This document shows, piece after piece, positions 34,289-42,341 of a DNA stretch of 64,000 nucleotides. Source of the DNA: Polyangiaceae bacterium (GTDB lineage Bacteria; Myxococcota_A; Polyangia; Polyangiales; Polyangiaceae); NCBI GenBank assembly GCA_016712345.1, contig JADJRH010000001.1:1860001-1924000 (forward strand), read 5' to 3'. The position numbers and the translations under genes are program-made. Within the stretch, counting starts at the first letter, position 1. The number at the start of each line of letters is the position of its first letter. The notes beneath the pieces were generated by a model. It saw nothing but the letters and a program-made list of their open reading frames with translations, was not told where the DNA came from and made no database searches.

Positions 34289-34959
34289 GTTGCGGCTCCC
34301 AAAATAAGCTTCGAAAGAGCGTCGGCGCGCTGTCTCACGTTTTCAAAAAAAGAATCCCGTTCGGCGGGAACAAGCGCACCGATCACGGCAACAGCGTCGC
34401 ACACGGCGCCCACCTGCGCCGCGGTGGCGCTTGAAATTCCGCCGATCGCCACCACCGGCACAGTTGGAGCGCGCGCCCGAACCATCGCGCAGCGCCTTTT
34501 CAACTCATCGAGCCCCACCACCGGCGACGGATTTTGTTTGCTCACGGTTGAAAAGATGGGCCCGATTGCCACGTAGTCGGGCCCATCGCGAAGCGCATTT
34601 TCAAGCTCATTTTGATCATGCGTCGATATTCCAACTCGCAGCGGCGGCTCGCGCGCCGCGATCGCCGCAAACTCGCGAACGGCCGATATAGGCAGATCTT
34701 CCTGGCCCACGTGTACACCGTCGCAGTCCGCCAAAATAGCGAGATCCGGGCGGTCGTTCGCGAACAAGGGTACCCCGGCGCGGCGCGCGAGCCCCCCAAT
34801 CGAATGGAGAAGCGCAAGTGTTCGCCTCGCAGTTCCGTTTTTGTCGCGCACCTGAATGGCCGCTGGTCGAGCGTCGAGCACAGCTTCGGCGAACGCCGCG
34901 GGATCGATGCCCCGCGCATCCAATGTGTCAACGTCCACAATGGCGTACAGACCGCGCAT
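34285..34959 (-). CDS. thiE: Thiamine-phosphate synthase (ThiE)
   Basis: A 224-residue TIM-barrel enzyme joining the thiazole and pyrimidine moieties. AAIQVRDKNGTARRTL, LFANDRPDLAILADCDGVHVG (pyrophosphate and Mg binding), YVAIGPIFSTVSK, GLDEL and VVAIGGISSATA are the family motifs. ATG 34959 begins MRGLYAIVD. No other thi gene is adjacent. Confidence 0.92.
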   Translation of the reverse strand: MRGLYAIVDVDTLDARGIDPAAFAEAVLDARPAAIQVRDKNGTARRTLALLHSIGGLARRAGVPLFANDRPDLAILADCDGVHVGQEDLPISAVREFAAIAAREPPLRVGISTHDQNELENALRDGPDYVAIGPIFSTVSKQNPSPVVGLDELKRRCAMVRARAPTVPVVAIGGISSATAAQVGAVCDAVAVIGALVPAERDSFFENVRQRADALSKLILGAAT

Positions 34960-35051
34960 GACGCCAAGCGTCGTCGAACATCTTGCAGCGCACAAGCCGT
35001 GCGGCGCCCAAAAGTGAATGCTACCTTGGCATTTCACACCCCAATCAACGC

Positions 35052-36149
35052 ATGGCTTCCCAGCGGTCCACCCCCCGCGCTACGACCTCGGCGCACGCGT
35101 TTGCGCTTGGTCGCGCCCGTGTGACCGCGAGCGCGTTTCCGCTGCGTTTTGAGCTGTTTGATCCAGATCGCGCGCCGCCTCAAAAACCCTCGCGGGCGCC
35201 GCTGTTGCTCATTCCGGCCGTGATTGCGGCTCTCGTGGTGGTGGCCCTGGTTCGAAGCATGATCGTGCGAGCGCTGTTGCCCCTTGCGATCGCGATCGCG
35301 GCGCTGGCGTTGTGGACACAAAGGTCGCGCATGAAAGAGCGCGAGGCAAAAGAGCGGGCGGGTCGCCGGGCGCTGATTTTGGAGGAAACAAAACTCCTAT
35401 TTTATCCGGGCAAAGGTGAACCGCGACACCTCGTTATGGATCTGTCGCGCCCGTTTGGAATCACGCTTCTTTCTACCCATCGGCGCGATCGATTGGTGCT
35501 GATTGTCACCTCGGAAACAGGCGCTTTTCACATTGGGGCGTTGGTCGGAAACACGCCCATTGCACACCTCGCGCCCCTCTTTTTGCACGCCACAACCGTT
35601 GCAGGTGAAGACGCCGCTTTTGAGGTGATCGGCCCTGACGAAAGGCCCGTTCTTTTAACACCTGATGAGCTTGCAGATCTCATGCAGGCGTTTCACACGT
35701 TGGATCCGGCCTGTCTCGATCGAGTGATTGTTACCGATACCAAAGGCGCCAAAGTGATCTTGGATGACGATCAATTGCGGGTAGATTCACTCGCGTTTGA
35801 CCTCCATGCTCCGCTTGAATGGCGGGCGCTTGTATTCCAAGAGCCTTTTGGCCAAGTGATGACCCTTTATCAAGGCACGTGGATTCGTCAAAACGGCAGT
35901 GAAGTGGTGCTGATTTCGCTGCTCCCGTCGCTCGGCCCCATTCTCGAAGTTGAACCCGGTGAAATAGCCACTCTCGACAGAGCGGTGTTGCGTGATTTGC
36001 GTTTAATGCAAGCTTCGGCAGAAGCGCCGCCGCCCCGAGCGCAGCGTCATGCCATTGAGCGATTGTTAATGATGCCTATTCGATCCAGCCTCGATCGAGC
36101 GCCTCGCCAATCAAAACAACCGCCGCCGCCGAGCCCGCCGCTGCATTAA
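35052..36149 (+). CDS. Two-helix membrane protein with a soluble C-terminal region, unknown function
   Basis: A 365-residue protein. Two hydrophobic helices (APLLLIPAVIAALVVVALV and VRALLPLAIAIAALALW) lie at about 50-95, followed by a coiled basic stretch and a ~250-residue soluble part (ILEETKLLFYPGKGEPRHLV onward). Nothing recognisable in the soluble part. It is divergent from thiE and convergent with the radical-SAM gene (stops 2 bp apart). Confidence 0.65.
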   Translation: MASQRSTPRATTSAHAFALGRARVTASAFPLRFELFDPDRAPPQKPSRAPLLLIPAVIAALVVVALVRSMIVRALLPLAIAIAALALWTQRSRMKEREAKERAGRRALILEETKLLFYPGKGEPRHLVMDLSRPFGITLLSTHRRDRLVLIVTSETGAFHIGALVGNTPIAHLAPLFLHATTVAGEDAAFEVIGPDERPVLLTPDELADLMQAFHTLDPACLDRVIVTDTKGAKVILDDDQLRVDSLAFDLHAPLEWRALVFQEPFGQVMTLYQGTWIRQNGSEVVLISLLPSLGPILEVEPGEIATLDRAVLRDLRLMQASAEAPPPRAQRHAIERLLMMPIRSSLDRAPRQSKQPPPPSPPLH

Positions 36150-36151
36150 CA

Positions 36152-37990
36152 TTACAATACCTTTAGCTGACGCTTATCACGCAGGCCGTGGCGGCTGCCT
36201 TCCACGTCGGGCGTTTTTGCGAATGTCGGCGCTTCCGGTGAAGGGACGGTGACCGCCTTCCACTCGGCATAATCGTTGGGCAATGGGCCCGGCAACGTGG
36301 GCTGCGCGGTGCGCTCCAACAATTGAAAGTCGTGCCTGACAGTCAACTCCAAGGGAAGGTTTTTGGCCGCTCCGTCTTGTTTAAACCACGCCCTTGCTCG
36401 ATTGACGTTTTGAATGAGCACGTAGTGTTGCGGGTCGACTTTGGCGGCGACTGAAAAGTGGTTCATCATCCCATCCAAATCGCCGCGCGCTTTGGCAATA
36501 CACGCTAAATGATTGTACACAAGCCCCGGCAATGGATACCCCAGATCCAAAGCCTTTTTAATATGGGTTTCAGCTTCGTTCAGCCGGCCTTCGTGATAAT
36601 AGGCCGCCCCCAAATCCATGTGAGCCGCATGATAATTGGGCAACTCATTTAAGATCGCCTCAAAATCGGCCACCGTTTCGCGAAACACCGTGCGAAGCCC
36701 GCTGTTTTGATAAAACCACTCGTTTAAAACACGCGCCGTTTCAGGCGAAGCATCAAAAGGCGTTTTCAACTCCTGAAACGTTTCTGTGAAATACACCTTT
36801 CGATCGAGCCAACCCGACTTTTCAGCATCATAAAAGTCGCGCGTTCCAGGGTAGATCGACAGGCACGAAAACACATATTCATGAGGCTCGGCGCGCTTTA
36901 AAAAATCGAGCGTTTCATAAAATGTTTTTACCGTTTCACCCCGGTTGCCGAGCATCATGTAATAGCGCACTTTAATGCCGTATTTTTTGGCCATGCGCGT
37001 GGACTCGATAATTTCATCCACCGTTATCTTTTTATCGATTTTATCGAGAATCTCCTGCGATCCCGACTCCACGCCAAGTGAAAGACGCTGGCAGCCGGCA
37101 AGCCGCATTTCTTTAAGAAGCGGCTCATTTAATAAATCCACCCGCGTATCGCAGCTCCAAAAAAACTGGAGATTGCGCAATTGAATGCCGCGGCAGATAT
37201 CCATCACACGCTTTTTATTGGTTGTAAACGTGTCGTCTTTGATTTGAACCATCTTCACCGGCAGCCGCTTTACCGCCTTTTCAAGCGCGTCGAGCACATA
37301 CCCCACCGACTCCGCTCGAAAGCCTCGGCCCCACGTGGTTTCGGCCCCACAAAACGTGCACGCCCACGGACAGCCGCGCGACGTCATTGCAATGTGTGTA
37401 TCAAAATATTCGTGCGGTGATGCGAGTGTATCGAGATTGGCAATGGAAGCGCGATGGGGCCCCTCTTTTATTTTGCCCTGTTCGCGATAATAAGTGCCGG
37501 CAATACCAATAGGAGCTTCATTGCGAGAAAGTTTATCGAGAAGCTCCAAAAAAGTATGATCGGCTTCACCCAAAGCCACCGTATCAATTTCTTTGCAATG
37601 AACCATTAACTCTTTTGCGAGCGGTGTGGCGTGTGGACCTCCCACAATCACATGCGCTTTCGGCCTCATTTGCTTTAGATATTTTGCCGCCAATACCACC
37701 CCACGCCGATTGGCTGTCCAACACGACATGCCATACACATCGGCTTCCACGCGGCGAATTACCTCTTCTACCCGCGACCACGGAAAACTTGAAAGATTAA
37801 ATACCTTCACCTGATGCCCGGCGCGAATGGCCTGAGCGCCGAGCGAAAAAAGACCCCACGGAGTTTGATAAAAGTCCGCGTCCAAGTCCCCTTCTCGATA
37901 ACCGTCCGGCGGGCCGTGAGCGCCAGTCGCAGCCGGCTCGCCGGGCGCCGCAATTTTCCACGGAGGCGGATAAAAGAGCAGCACTTTCAT
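36152..37990 (-). CDS. B12-binding radical SAM protein with TPR-like C-terminus
   Basis: A 612-residue protein. Residues 1-180 are a B12-binding-type Rossmann fold (MKVLLFYPP, GLFSLGAQAIRAGH, VIVGGPHATPL) without the DxHxxG motif. The radical SAM core has CPWACTFC (CxxxCxxC, about 206-213), FWSCDTRVDLL and LGVESGSQEILDKI. The last ~150 residues hold TPR-like helices (HMDLGAAYYHEGRLNEAETHI). Relatives include methyltransferases and RiPP or lipid modifiers; the substrate is unknown. ATG 37990 overlaps the stop of the Cys-rich lipoprotein by 4 bp, so the two are translationally coupled. Confidence 0.88.
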   Translation of the reverse strand: MKVLLFYPPPWKIAAPGEPAATGAHGPPDGYREGDLDADFYQTPWGLFSLGAQAIRAGHQVKVFNLSSFPWSRVEEVIRRVEADVYGMSCWTANRRGVVLAAKYLKQMRPKAHVIVGGPHATPLAKELMVHCKEIDTVALGEADHTFLELLDKLSRNEAPIGIAGTYYREQGKIKEGPHRASIANLDTLASPHEYFDTHIAMTSRGCPWACTFCGAETTWGRGFRAESVGYVLDALEKAVKRLPVKMVQIKDDTFTTNKKRVMDICRGIQLRNLQFFWSCDTRVDLLNEPLLKEMRLAGCQRLSLGVESGSQEILDKIDKKITVDEIIESTRMAKKYGIKVRYYMMLGNRGETVKTFYETLDFLKRAEPHEYVFSCLSIYPGTRDFYDAEKSGWLDRKVYFTETFQELKTPFDASPETARVLNEWFYQNSGLRTVFRETVADFEAILNELPNYHAAHMDLGAAYYHEGRLNEAETHIKKALDLGYPLPGLVYNHLACIAKARGDLDGMMNHFSVAAKVDPQHYVLIQNVNRARAWFKQDGAAKNLPLELTVRHDFQLLERTAQPTLPGPLPNDYAEWKAVTVPSPEAPTFAKTPDVEGSRHGLRDKRQLKVL

Positions 37991-40155
37991 GGTGTACACC
38001 CGAGATTGCCGTCGCAAACAAGCGCTTCAAAACATTCGTCATCGGGATCGGTACCCGCCACAATGTCATCACAGAGCCCATTACCGACGCCCGTCTTCGC
38101 ATTGGTGCACGCTTGACAGGCCCCCTGGCAAATCGAGTTGCAACAATTGCCATCGACACAAAAGCCGGACTGGCACTCTGAGTTGAGTGAACACGTTGCC
38201 CCAAGCGGTAATAACGCGCACGTCCCACCGCCTGAACAATTGGTAATGCCGCCGCACTCCTCATCGGGGTCAAGCCCAACACCCACGAATCCGCAGCTGC
38301 CATTGGCGCCCGAACCTTTTTTGAGATTGGAGCACGCCTGGCAAAGCCCAACACACGGGGTATTGCAGCAAAACCCGTCGGCGCAATTGCCGCTCAAACA
38401 CTCCGCGGCGAGCGCACATGTTTGGCCGACATTTTTTTTGCAGCCCCCAACGCCGTCACACAGCCCCGTGCCACCGCAGTCCCCCACCGGATCTTGCCCA
38501 TTGGCTACCGGCGAACACGTTCCGTTGGTTTGGCCACCCGCCGCGGAGGAGCAGGCTTTGCACAATCCACCACACGCTTCATTGCAACACACACCGTCGG
38601 CGCAAAAGCCGCTTTCACATTGGTTATTGCCAAGGCATGCACTGCCAATAACCTTTTTTGCAACACAGGCGGTGTTTAAACAATAACCGGTGTCCGAACA
38701 GTCTGTGTCGTCCACACACGTTGTTTTGCACGTTGTGGCACCACACGCGTAAACGCCGCACGCAACCGTGCCCGCATCGGTGCAACTGCCCGTTCCATTG
38801 CAACCATCGGCGTTGTTTTGAATACCGTTAGTGCACGATGCAACATCATCACACGCCGTACCCATCGGCCACTTTTCACACGCACCGGCTCCGTCGCAGA
38901 GCCCCGTGGCATCGCCGCATGTGGTGGACAACTCAATGCCACAATCATCGTGAGGATCGGTGGCCGCCTTTGCAGAGCCACACTCCCCATCCATCCCGGC
39001 GGCCTTCTTATCAGCGCTGCACGCAACGCACGTGCTGTCGCATGCGGTATTGCAGCAAACCCCGTCCACACAGAAGTTGCTCGTGCAATCCGAAGGAACC
39101 ACGCACACGGTTCCATTCACGCAGGTGGTTGTGCAGATCGGCCCACCGCAATCAGTCCCCATCTCGGCGTTGTTGAGTTCACCATCGGTGCAGCTCTGCA
39201 AACAAAATGCGCCGGAACACGCACCGCCTTTGCAATCGGTGTCCACTTTGCAAAGGTCGCCCGCGGCGCACGTGGCACCGCAGTCACCGCCGCAATCCAC
39301 ATCGGTTTCGTCGCCGTTTTTCACAGTATCGGAGCACGTCGCCGCCGCACACGTGAGCGTCATCACGTTGCACACGTGGTCAAAACAATCGCCGGCATCC
39401 GCGCACGTGTCGCCTTCCAAACACGAGGCGCCGCAGACGCCGCCGCAGTCCACATCGGTCTCGTCGCCGTTTTTCACGCCGTCGCCGCACGACGCGGGAG
39501 CACATTTTCCGGCCACTGTGCACACTTTGCTTTGGCAATCACTCGGCGACAAACACTCCGCGCACATGCCCGAGCCGTCGCACTTTTTCCCGCCGTCTTG
39601 TGTACACAATTCACCCGCGGGGCTGCTCGTGTTTTTGGGTACACCCGATTGACACTTGTCCACCGTGCATTGATTGCCGTCGTCGGGAATGTCGGTGTTG
39701 TCGGCCACACTTTCGGATGCGCCGTTTCCATCACACACCAATTTTTGACAATCACCCGCCGTTTGCGCCGATATCGCAACGCCTTGTTTCACCGGCGCTG
39801 TGCCGCAAACCCCTTTTTCGCAGGTGCGCTGAATACACTCGTTGTTTTCATCGGGACAATCGAGCGGTGAACAACACTCGGTTGTGCAGGTGGATCCACC
39901 CGTGCCGCCCGTGCCGCCGCCCCCGGAGCCGCCCGACGACGTTGTGCCCCCGATGGACGTGGTAGCGCCCGTTCCGCCCTCACCGCCTCCACCCGTTTCG
40001 CCAATGAGTTCTCGATTGGTTTTTGTGATGAGCGAGCAACCGGTGCCCGCTGCAAACAGAAACGCGAACGTGCCTAAAAACACCCCGGCCAATAGGCGCC
40101 GCGATGGTTTGGCAAGAGAAGCGGAAGGGATTGGTGACAAATCCGAAGGGGGCAT
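37987..40155 (-). CDS. Large Cys-rich lipoprotein
   Basis: A 722-residue protein. The signal peptide (RRLLAGVFLGTFAFLF) ends in lipobox AAGTGC, followed by a Gly/Ser/Thr linker and about 600 residues of repeated Cys motifs such as CVDGVCCNTAC, CADGVCCNEAC and GDETDVDCGG. This architecture is common in myxobacterial outer-surface proteins of unknown function; repeats look disulfide-stabilised. ATG 40155 is preferred to ATG 40194, which would overlap the divergent kinase start. The downstream partner is the B12/radical-SAM gene, overlapping by 4 bp. Confidence 0.8.
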   Translation of the reverse strand: MPPSDLSPIPSASLAKPSRRLLAGVFLGTFAFLFAAGTGCSLITKTNRELIGETGGGGEGGTGATTSIGGTTSSGGSGGGGTGGTGGSTCTTECCSPLDCPDENNECIQRTCEKGVCGTAPVKQGVAISAQTAGDCQKLVCDGNGASESVADNTDIPDDGNQCTVDKCQSGVPKNTSSPAGELCTQDGGKKCDGSGMCAECLSPSDCQSKVCTVAGKCAPASCGDGVKNGDETDVDCGGVCGASCLEGDTCADAGDCFDHVCNVMTLTCAAATCSDTVKNGDETDVDCGGDCGATCAAGDLCKVDTDCKGGACSGAFCLQSCTDGELNNAEMGTDCGGPICTTTCVNGTVCVVPSDCTSNFCVDGVCCNTACDSTCVACSADKKAAGMDGECGSAKAATDPHDDCGIELSTTCGDATGLCDGAGACEKWPMGTACDDVASCTNGIQNNADGCNGTGSCTDAGTVACGVYACGATTCKTTCVDDTDCSDTGYCLNTACVAKKVIGSACLGNNQCESGFCADGVCCNEACGGLCKACSSAAGGQTNGTCSPVANGQDPVGDCGGTGLCDGVGGCKKNVGQTCALAAECLSGNCADGFCCNTPCVGLCQACSNLKKGSGANGSCGFVGVGLDPDEECGGITNCSGGGTCALLPLGATCSLNSECQSGFCVDGNCCNSICQGACQACTNAKTGVGNGLCDDIVAGTDPDDECFEALVCDGNLGCTP

Positions 40156-40192
40156 GCGTGTCTTTTCGGGCCTCACAATCTTCTTCGATACC

Positions 40193-41683
40193 ATGGCCGG
40201 GGCGATGGATCTGACAGGCGCGACATGTGGCCGCTACGAAGTGTGGGGCCCCATTGGTGAAGGCGGCATGAGCCGCGTGTGGTTGGCGCGTCACAAACAC
40301 CTTGCTGTGCCGGTGATTTTAAAAACCCTGCGCGAATCTGTGCAGAGCCAAGTGCCCCTGGACACGCCCGGTGCATTCGCCACCTCGGGGCCCGTGGGCC
40401 GCCTGCTCAACGAGGCACGCATGATGGCGCGCATCCCCAGCGCCAAAGTGGTGAAGGCCGTTGACGTAGGTGTACACGAAGGATTGCCCTACATCGTTCA
40501 AGAGTACGTTGACGGCTTGGATCTCGCCGAACTCGATGCGCTGCGGAGGCGTGCGCTGCGGCGCGGTTTGCCACTTTGGTACGTGTGCCAGGTCACGAGC
40601 GATGTGGCCGACGCGCTTCACGCCGCCCATCTCACGGGCGTTTTGCACCGCGATGTGAAGCCCTCCAATCTGCTTTATTCGCCGCAGATCGGGCTTCGAC
40701 TCGGCGATTTCGGCATTGCCGTCACGCGCGATTTTCGAGAAGGGCTCACGAGCGGAACGTTGCGTTTTATTGCGCCGGAAGCGCTGCGCGGCGCAGACCC
40801 CACGCGACGGGCCGACATCTATTCGCTCGGCGCCACCGCGTACGATCTCTTGTACGGCAATCCGCCGTTCACCGAGCTTGCCGACATCGTCGGTGAAACG
40901 GTCGTAAAATTCCCCGCCGCAAGGTCGGCCGAAGAGGCTTATTTTCAGCACGTTTTGGCAAAAATGTTGCGCCGCGATCCGCACGATCGATCGCACTCGG
41001 CCCATGCGTCGGAGAGGCTTTTGGGATCGCTCGCGCGCGCGCTTCGGCCCAAGTTGCCCGCCGTGGCAATGGGTCGCGGGCAATGGATCATCGATCGCGT
41101 CAAAGTGTCATGTGTACACGGAGACATCGCCGAGGTTGAAGCCGACGGCATTGTGAACAGCGCCAACGATGAAATGAAAATGAGGTCCGGCGTAGGCGAT
41201 GCGTTGCGACGCCGCGGCGGCGACGAGATCGAAGAAGAAGCTACAAAACACGGGCGCCGCGCACTCGGTGATTGTTTGGCAACCAGCCCCGGCGCACTCA
41301 AATGCAAAGCTCTTTTGCACGCCGTCGGCGCGTGGCGTGAAGTGTCGTGCCTCGCGCGAACATCGCAGCGCGCGCTCCTCTTGGCCGAAGAACTCGGCTT
41401 GCGTACACTTGCCATTCCGGCGCTCGGAACCGGTCTCGCCAAAGTTGCTCCCGAAGCTTCGGCGTACGCCGTTGCGAGCGCGCTTCGATTGCACCTGTTG
41501 CTCGGCGGCAGCCGCATTCAAGAAGTGCGCTTCGTTCTGTACGATCAAATGACGTTTGACCTCTTCGTCGAGCAGGTCGGCGGCGTGTTTCTAGGCGACG
41601 AAGAAACCGGCGAAGAGCAACAGATCGCGAGCGATCTCTCCGTCGCCCTCGACGAAACGGTGCGCTTCGGCCCCGCCGATTGA
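40193..41683 (+). CDS. Ser/Thr protein kinase fused to a macro domain
   Basis: A 496-residue protein (492 if the ATG at 40205 is used). The kinase domain covers about 10-290: GPIGEGGMSRVWLARH, Lys in VILKTLRE, HRDVKPSNLL, LGDFGIAV, IAPEAL. A macro (Appr-1''-p/ADP-ribose-binding) domain follows from about residue 302: VHGDIAEVEADGIVNSAND, SGVGDALRRRGGDEI, IPALGTGLAKVAPEAS. The Asn of NSAND and the late Gly-rich loop match ADP-ribose-binding macrodomains. Macro domains bind or hydrolyse ADP-ribose or its derivatives. No membrane helix is seen, so it is probably cytosolic. It is divergent from the Cys-rich lipoprotein/radical-SAM operon. Confidence 0.88.
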   Translation: MAGAMDLTGATCGRYEVWGPIGEGGMSRVWLARHKHLAVPVILKTLRESVQSQVPLDTPGAFATSGPVGRLLNEARMMARIPSAKVVKAVDVGVHEGLPYIVQEYVDGLDLAELDALRRRALRRGLPLWYVCQVTSDVADALHAAHLTGVLHRDVKPSNLLYSPQIGLRLGDFGIAVTRDFREGLTSGTLRFIAPEALRGADPTRRADIYSLGATAYDLLYGNPPFTELADIVGETVVKFPAARSAEEAYFQHVLAKMLRRDPHDRSHSAHASERLLGSLARALRPKLPAVAMGRGQWIIDRVKVSCVHGDIAEVEADGIVNSANDEMKMRSGVGDALRRRGGDEIEEEATKHGRRALGDCLATSPGALKCKALLHAVGAWREVSCLARTSQRALLLAEELGLRTLAIPALGTGLAKVAPEASAYAVASALRLHLLLGGSRIQEVRFVLYDQMTFDLFVEQVGGVFLGDEETGEEQQIASDLSVALDETVRFGPAD

Positions 41684-41868
41684 GTACACATCATGAGTAC
41701 ACGTCGCTCACGGCAGAGCGACCGCTGAATCGCCACGCCAAGAACCTGAATGGGTACACATCATCCATGATCCCAAGCCTGACAACGGACCGGTCAGGTG
41801 GTGCGAGCCTATTGCAGCCAAAAATACAAAAACTCCGTGGCCCTCCGTGTCCTCCGTGACTCCTGGGT

Positions 41869-42175
41869 AACTTCCCTTTAGCGGAACGTTCTGCAAGGCA
41901 CGGATCCAGTCTTGTCGAGACGTTTGGGACACCCTTGCCCGTCGCCAAGCGGAAAAGCGAACAGCGTGGCGCGTCGGGTTCTCCAGATGGAGTTCTGTGG
42001 CGAGCGCAGCCACGACGAAAACGAGAGACCGGCGAGACCGGTGGATGGCGACGTGATGGACATCTCAAGTCGCCGGACGTCCCAGAACGGGCTCTTTTCT
42101 GCTGCATCGACAACTCAACCGCAACGAGTTACTCGCCGTTCGAATGAGGCGCATGCGCCGCTGGGGAACTCCGTG
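41869..42175 (+). repeat. 310-bp intergenic element, copy B
   Basis: From AACTTCCCTTTAGCGG to GGGGAACTCCGTGG, near-identical to copies A, C and D; it has CGGACGTCCCAG like copy A. The left flank carries GAGCCTATTGCAGCC and CTCCGTGG/TCCGTG repeats (41802-41868) preceded by GGGTACACATCATCC. The right flank has GGCGTGACAGGTCGTTGCGG, related to the outer repeat of copy A. Confidence 0.95.
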
Positions 42176-42341
42176 GTGAGGACACGTCGCGGGCGGCACG
42201 GCGTGACAGGTCGTTGCGGGGACGATCAGGGCTCGGCGAGTCCGTGGTGGTGAACGGCGTGTCGTCGTGCGCCCAATTTAACAATTGACACATCGGAAAT
42301 ATGTGACAATCTCCATGGCGTTCTTATCCAAAGGCACGGCC

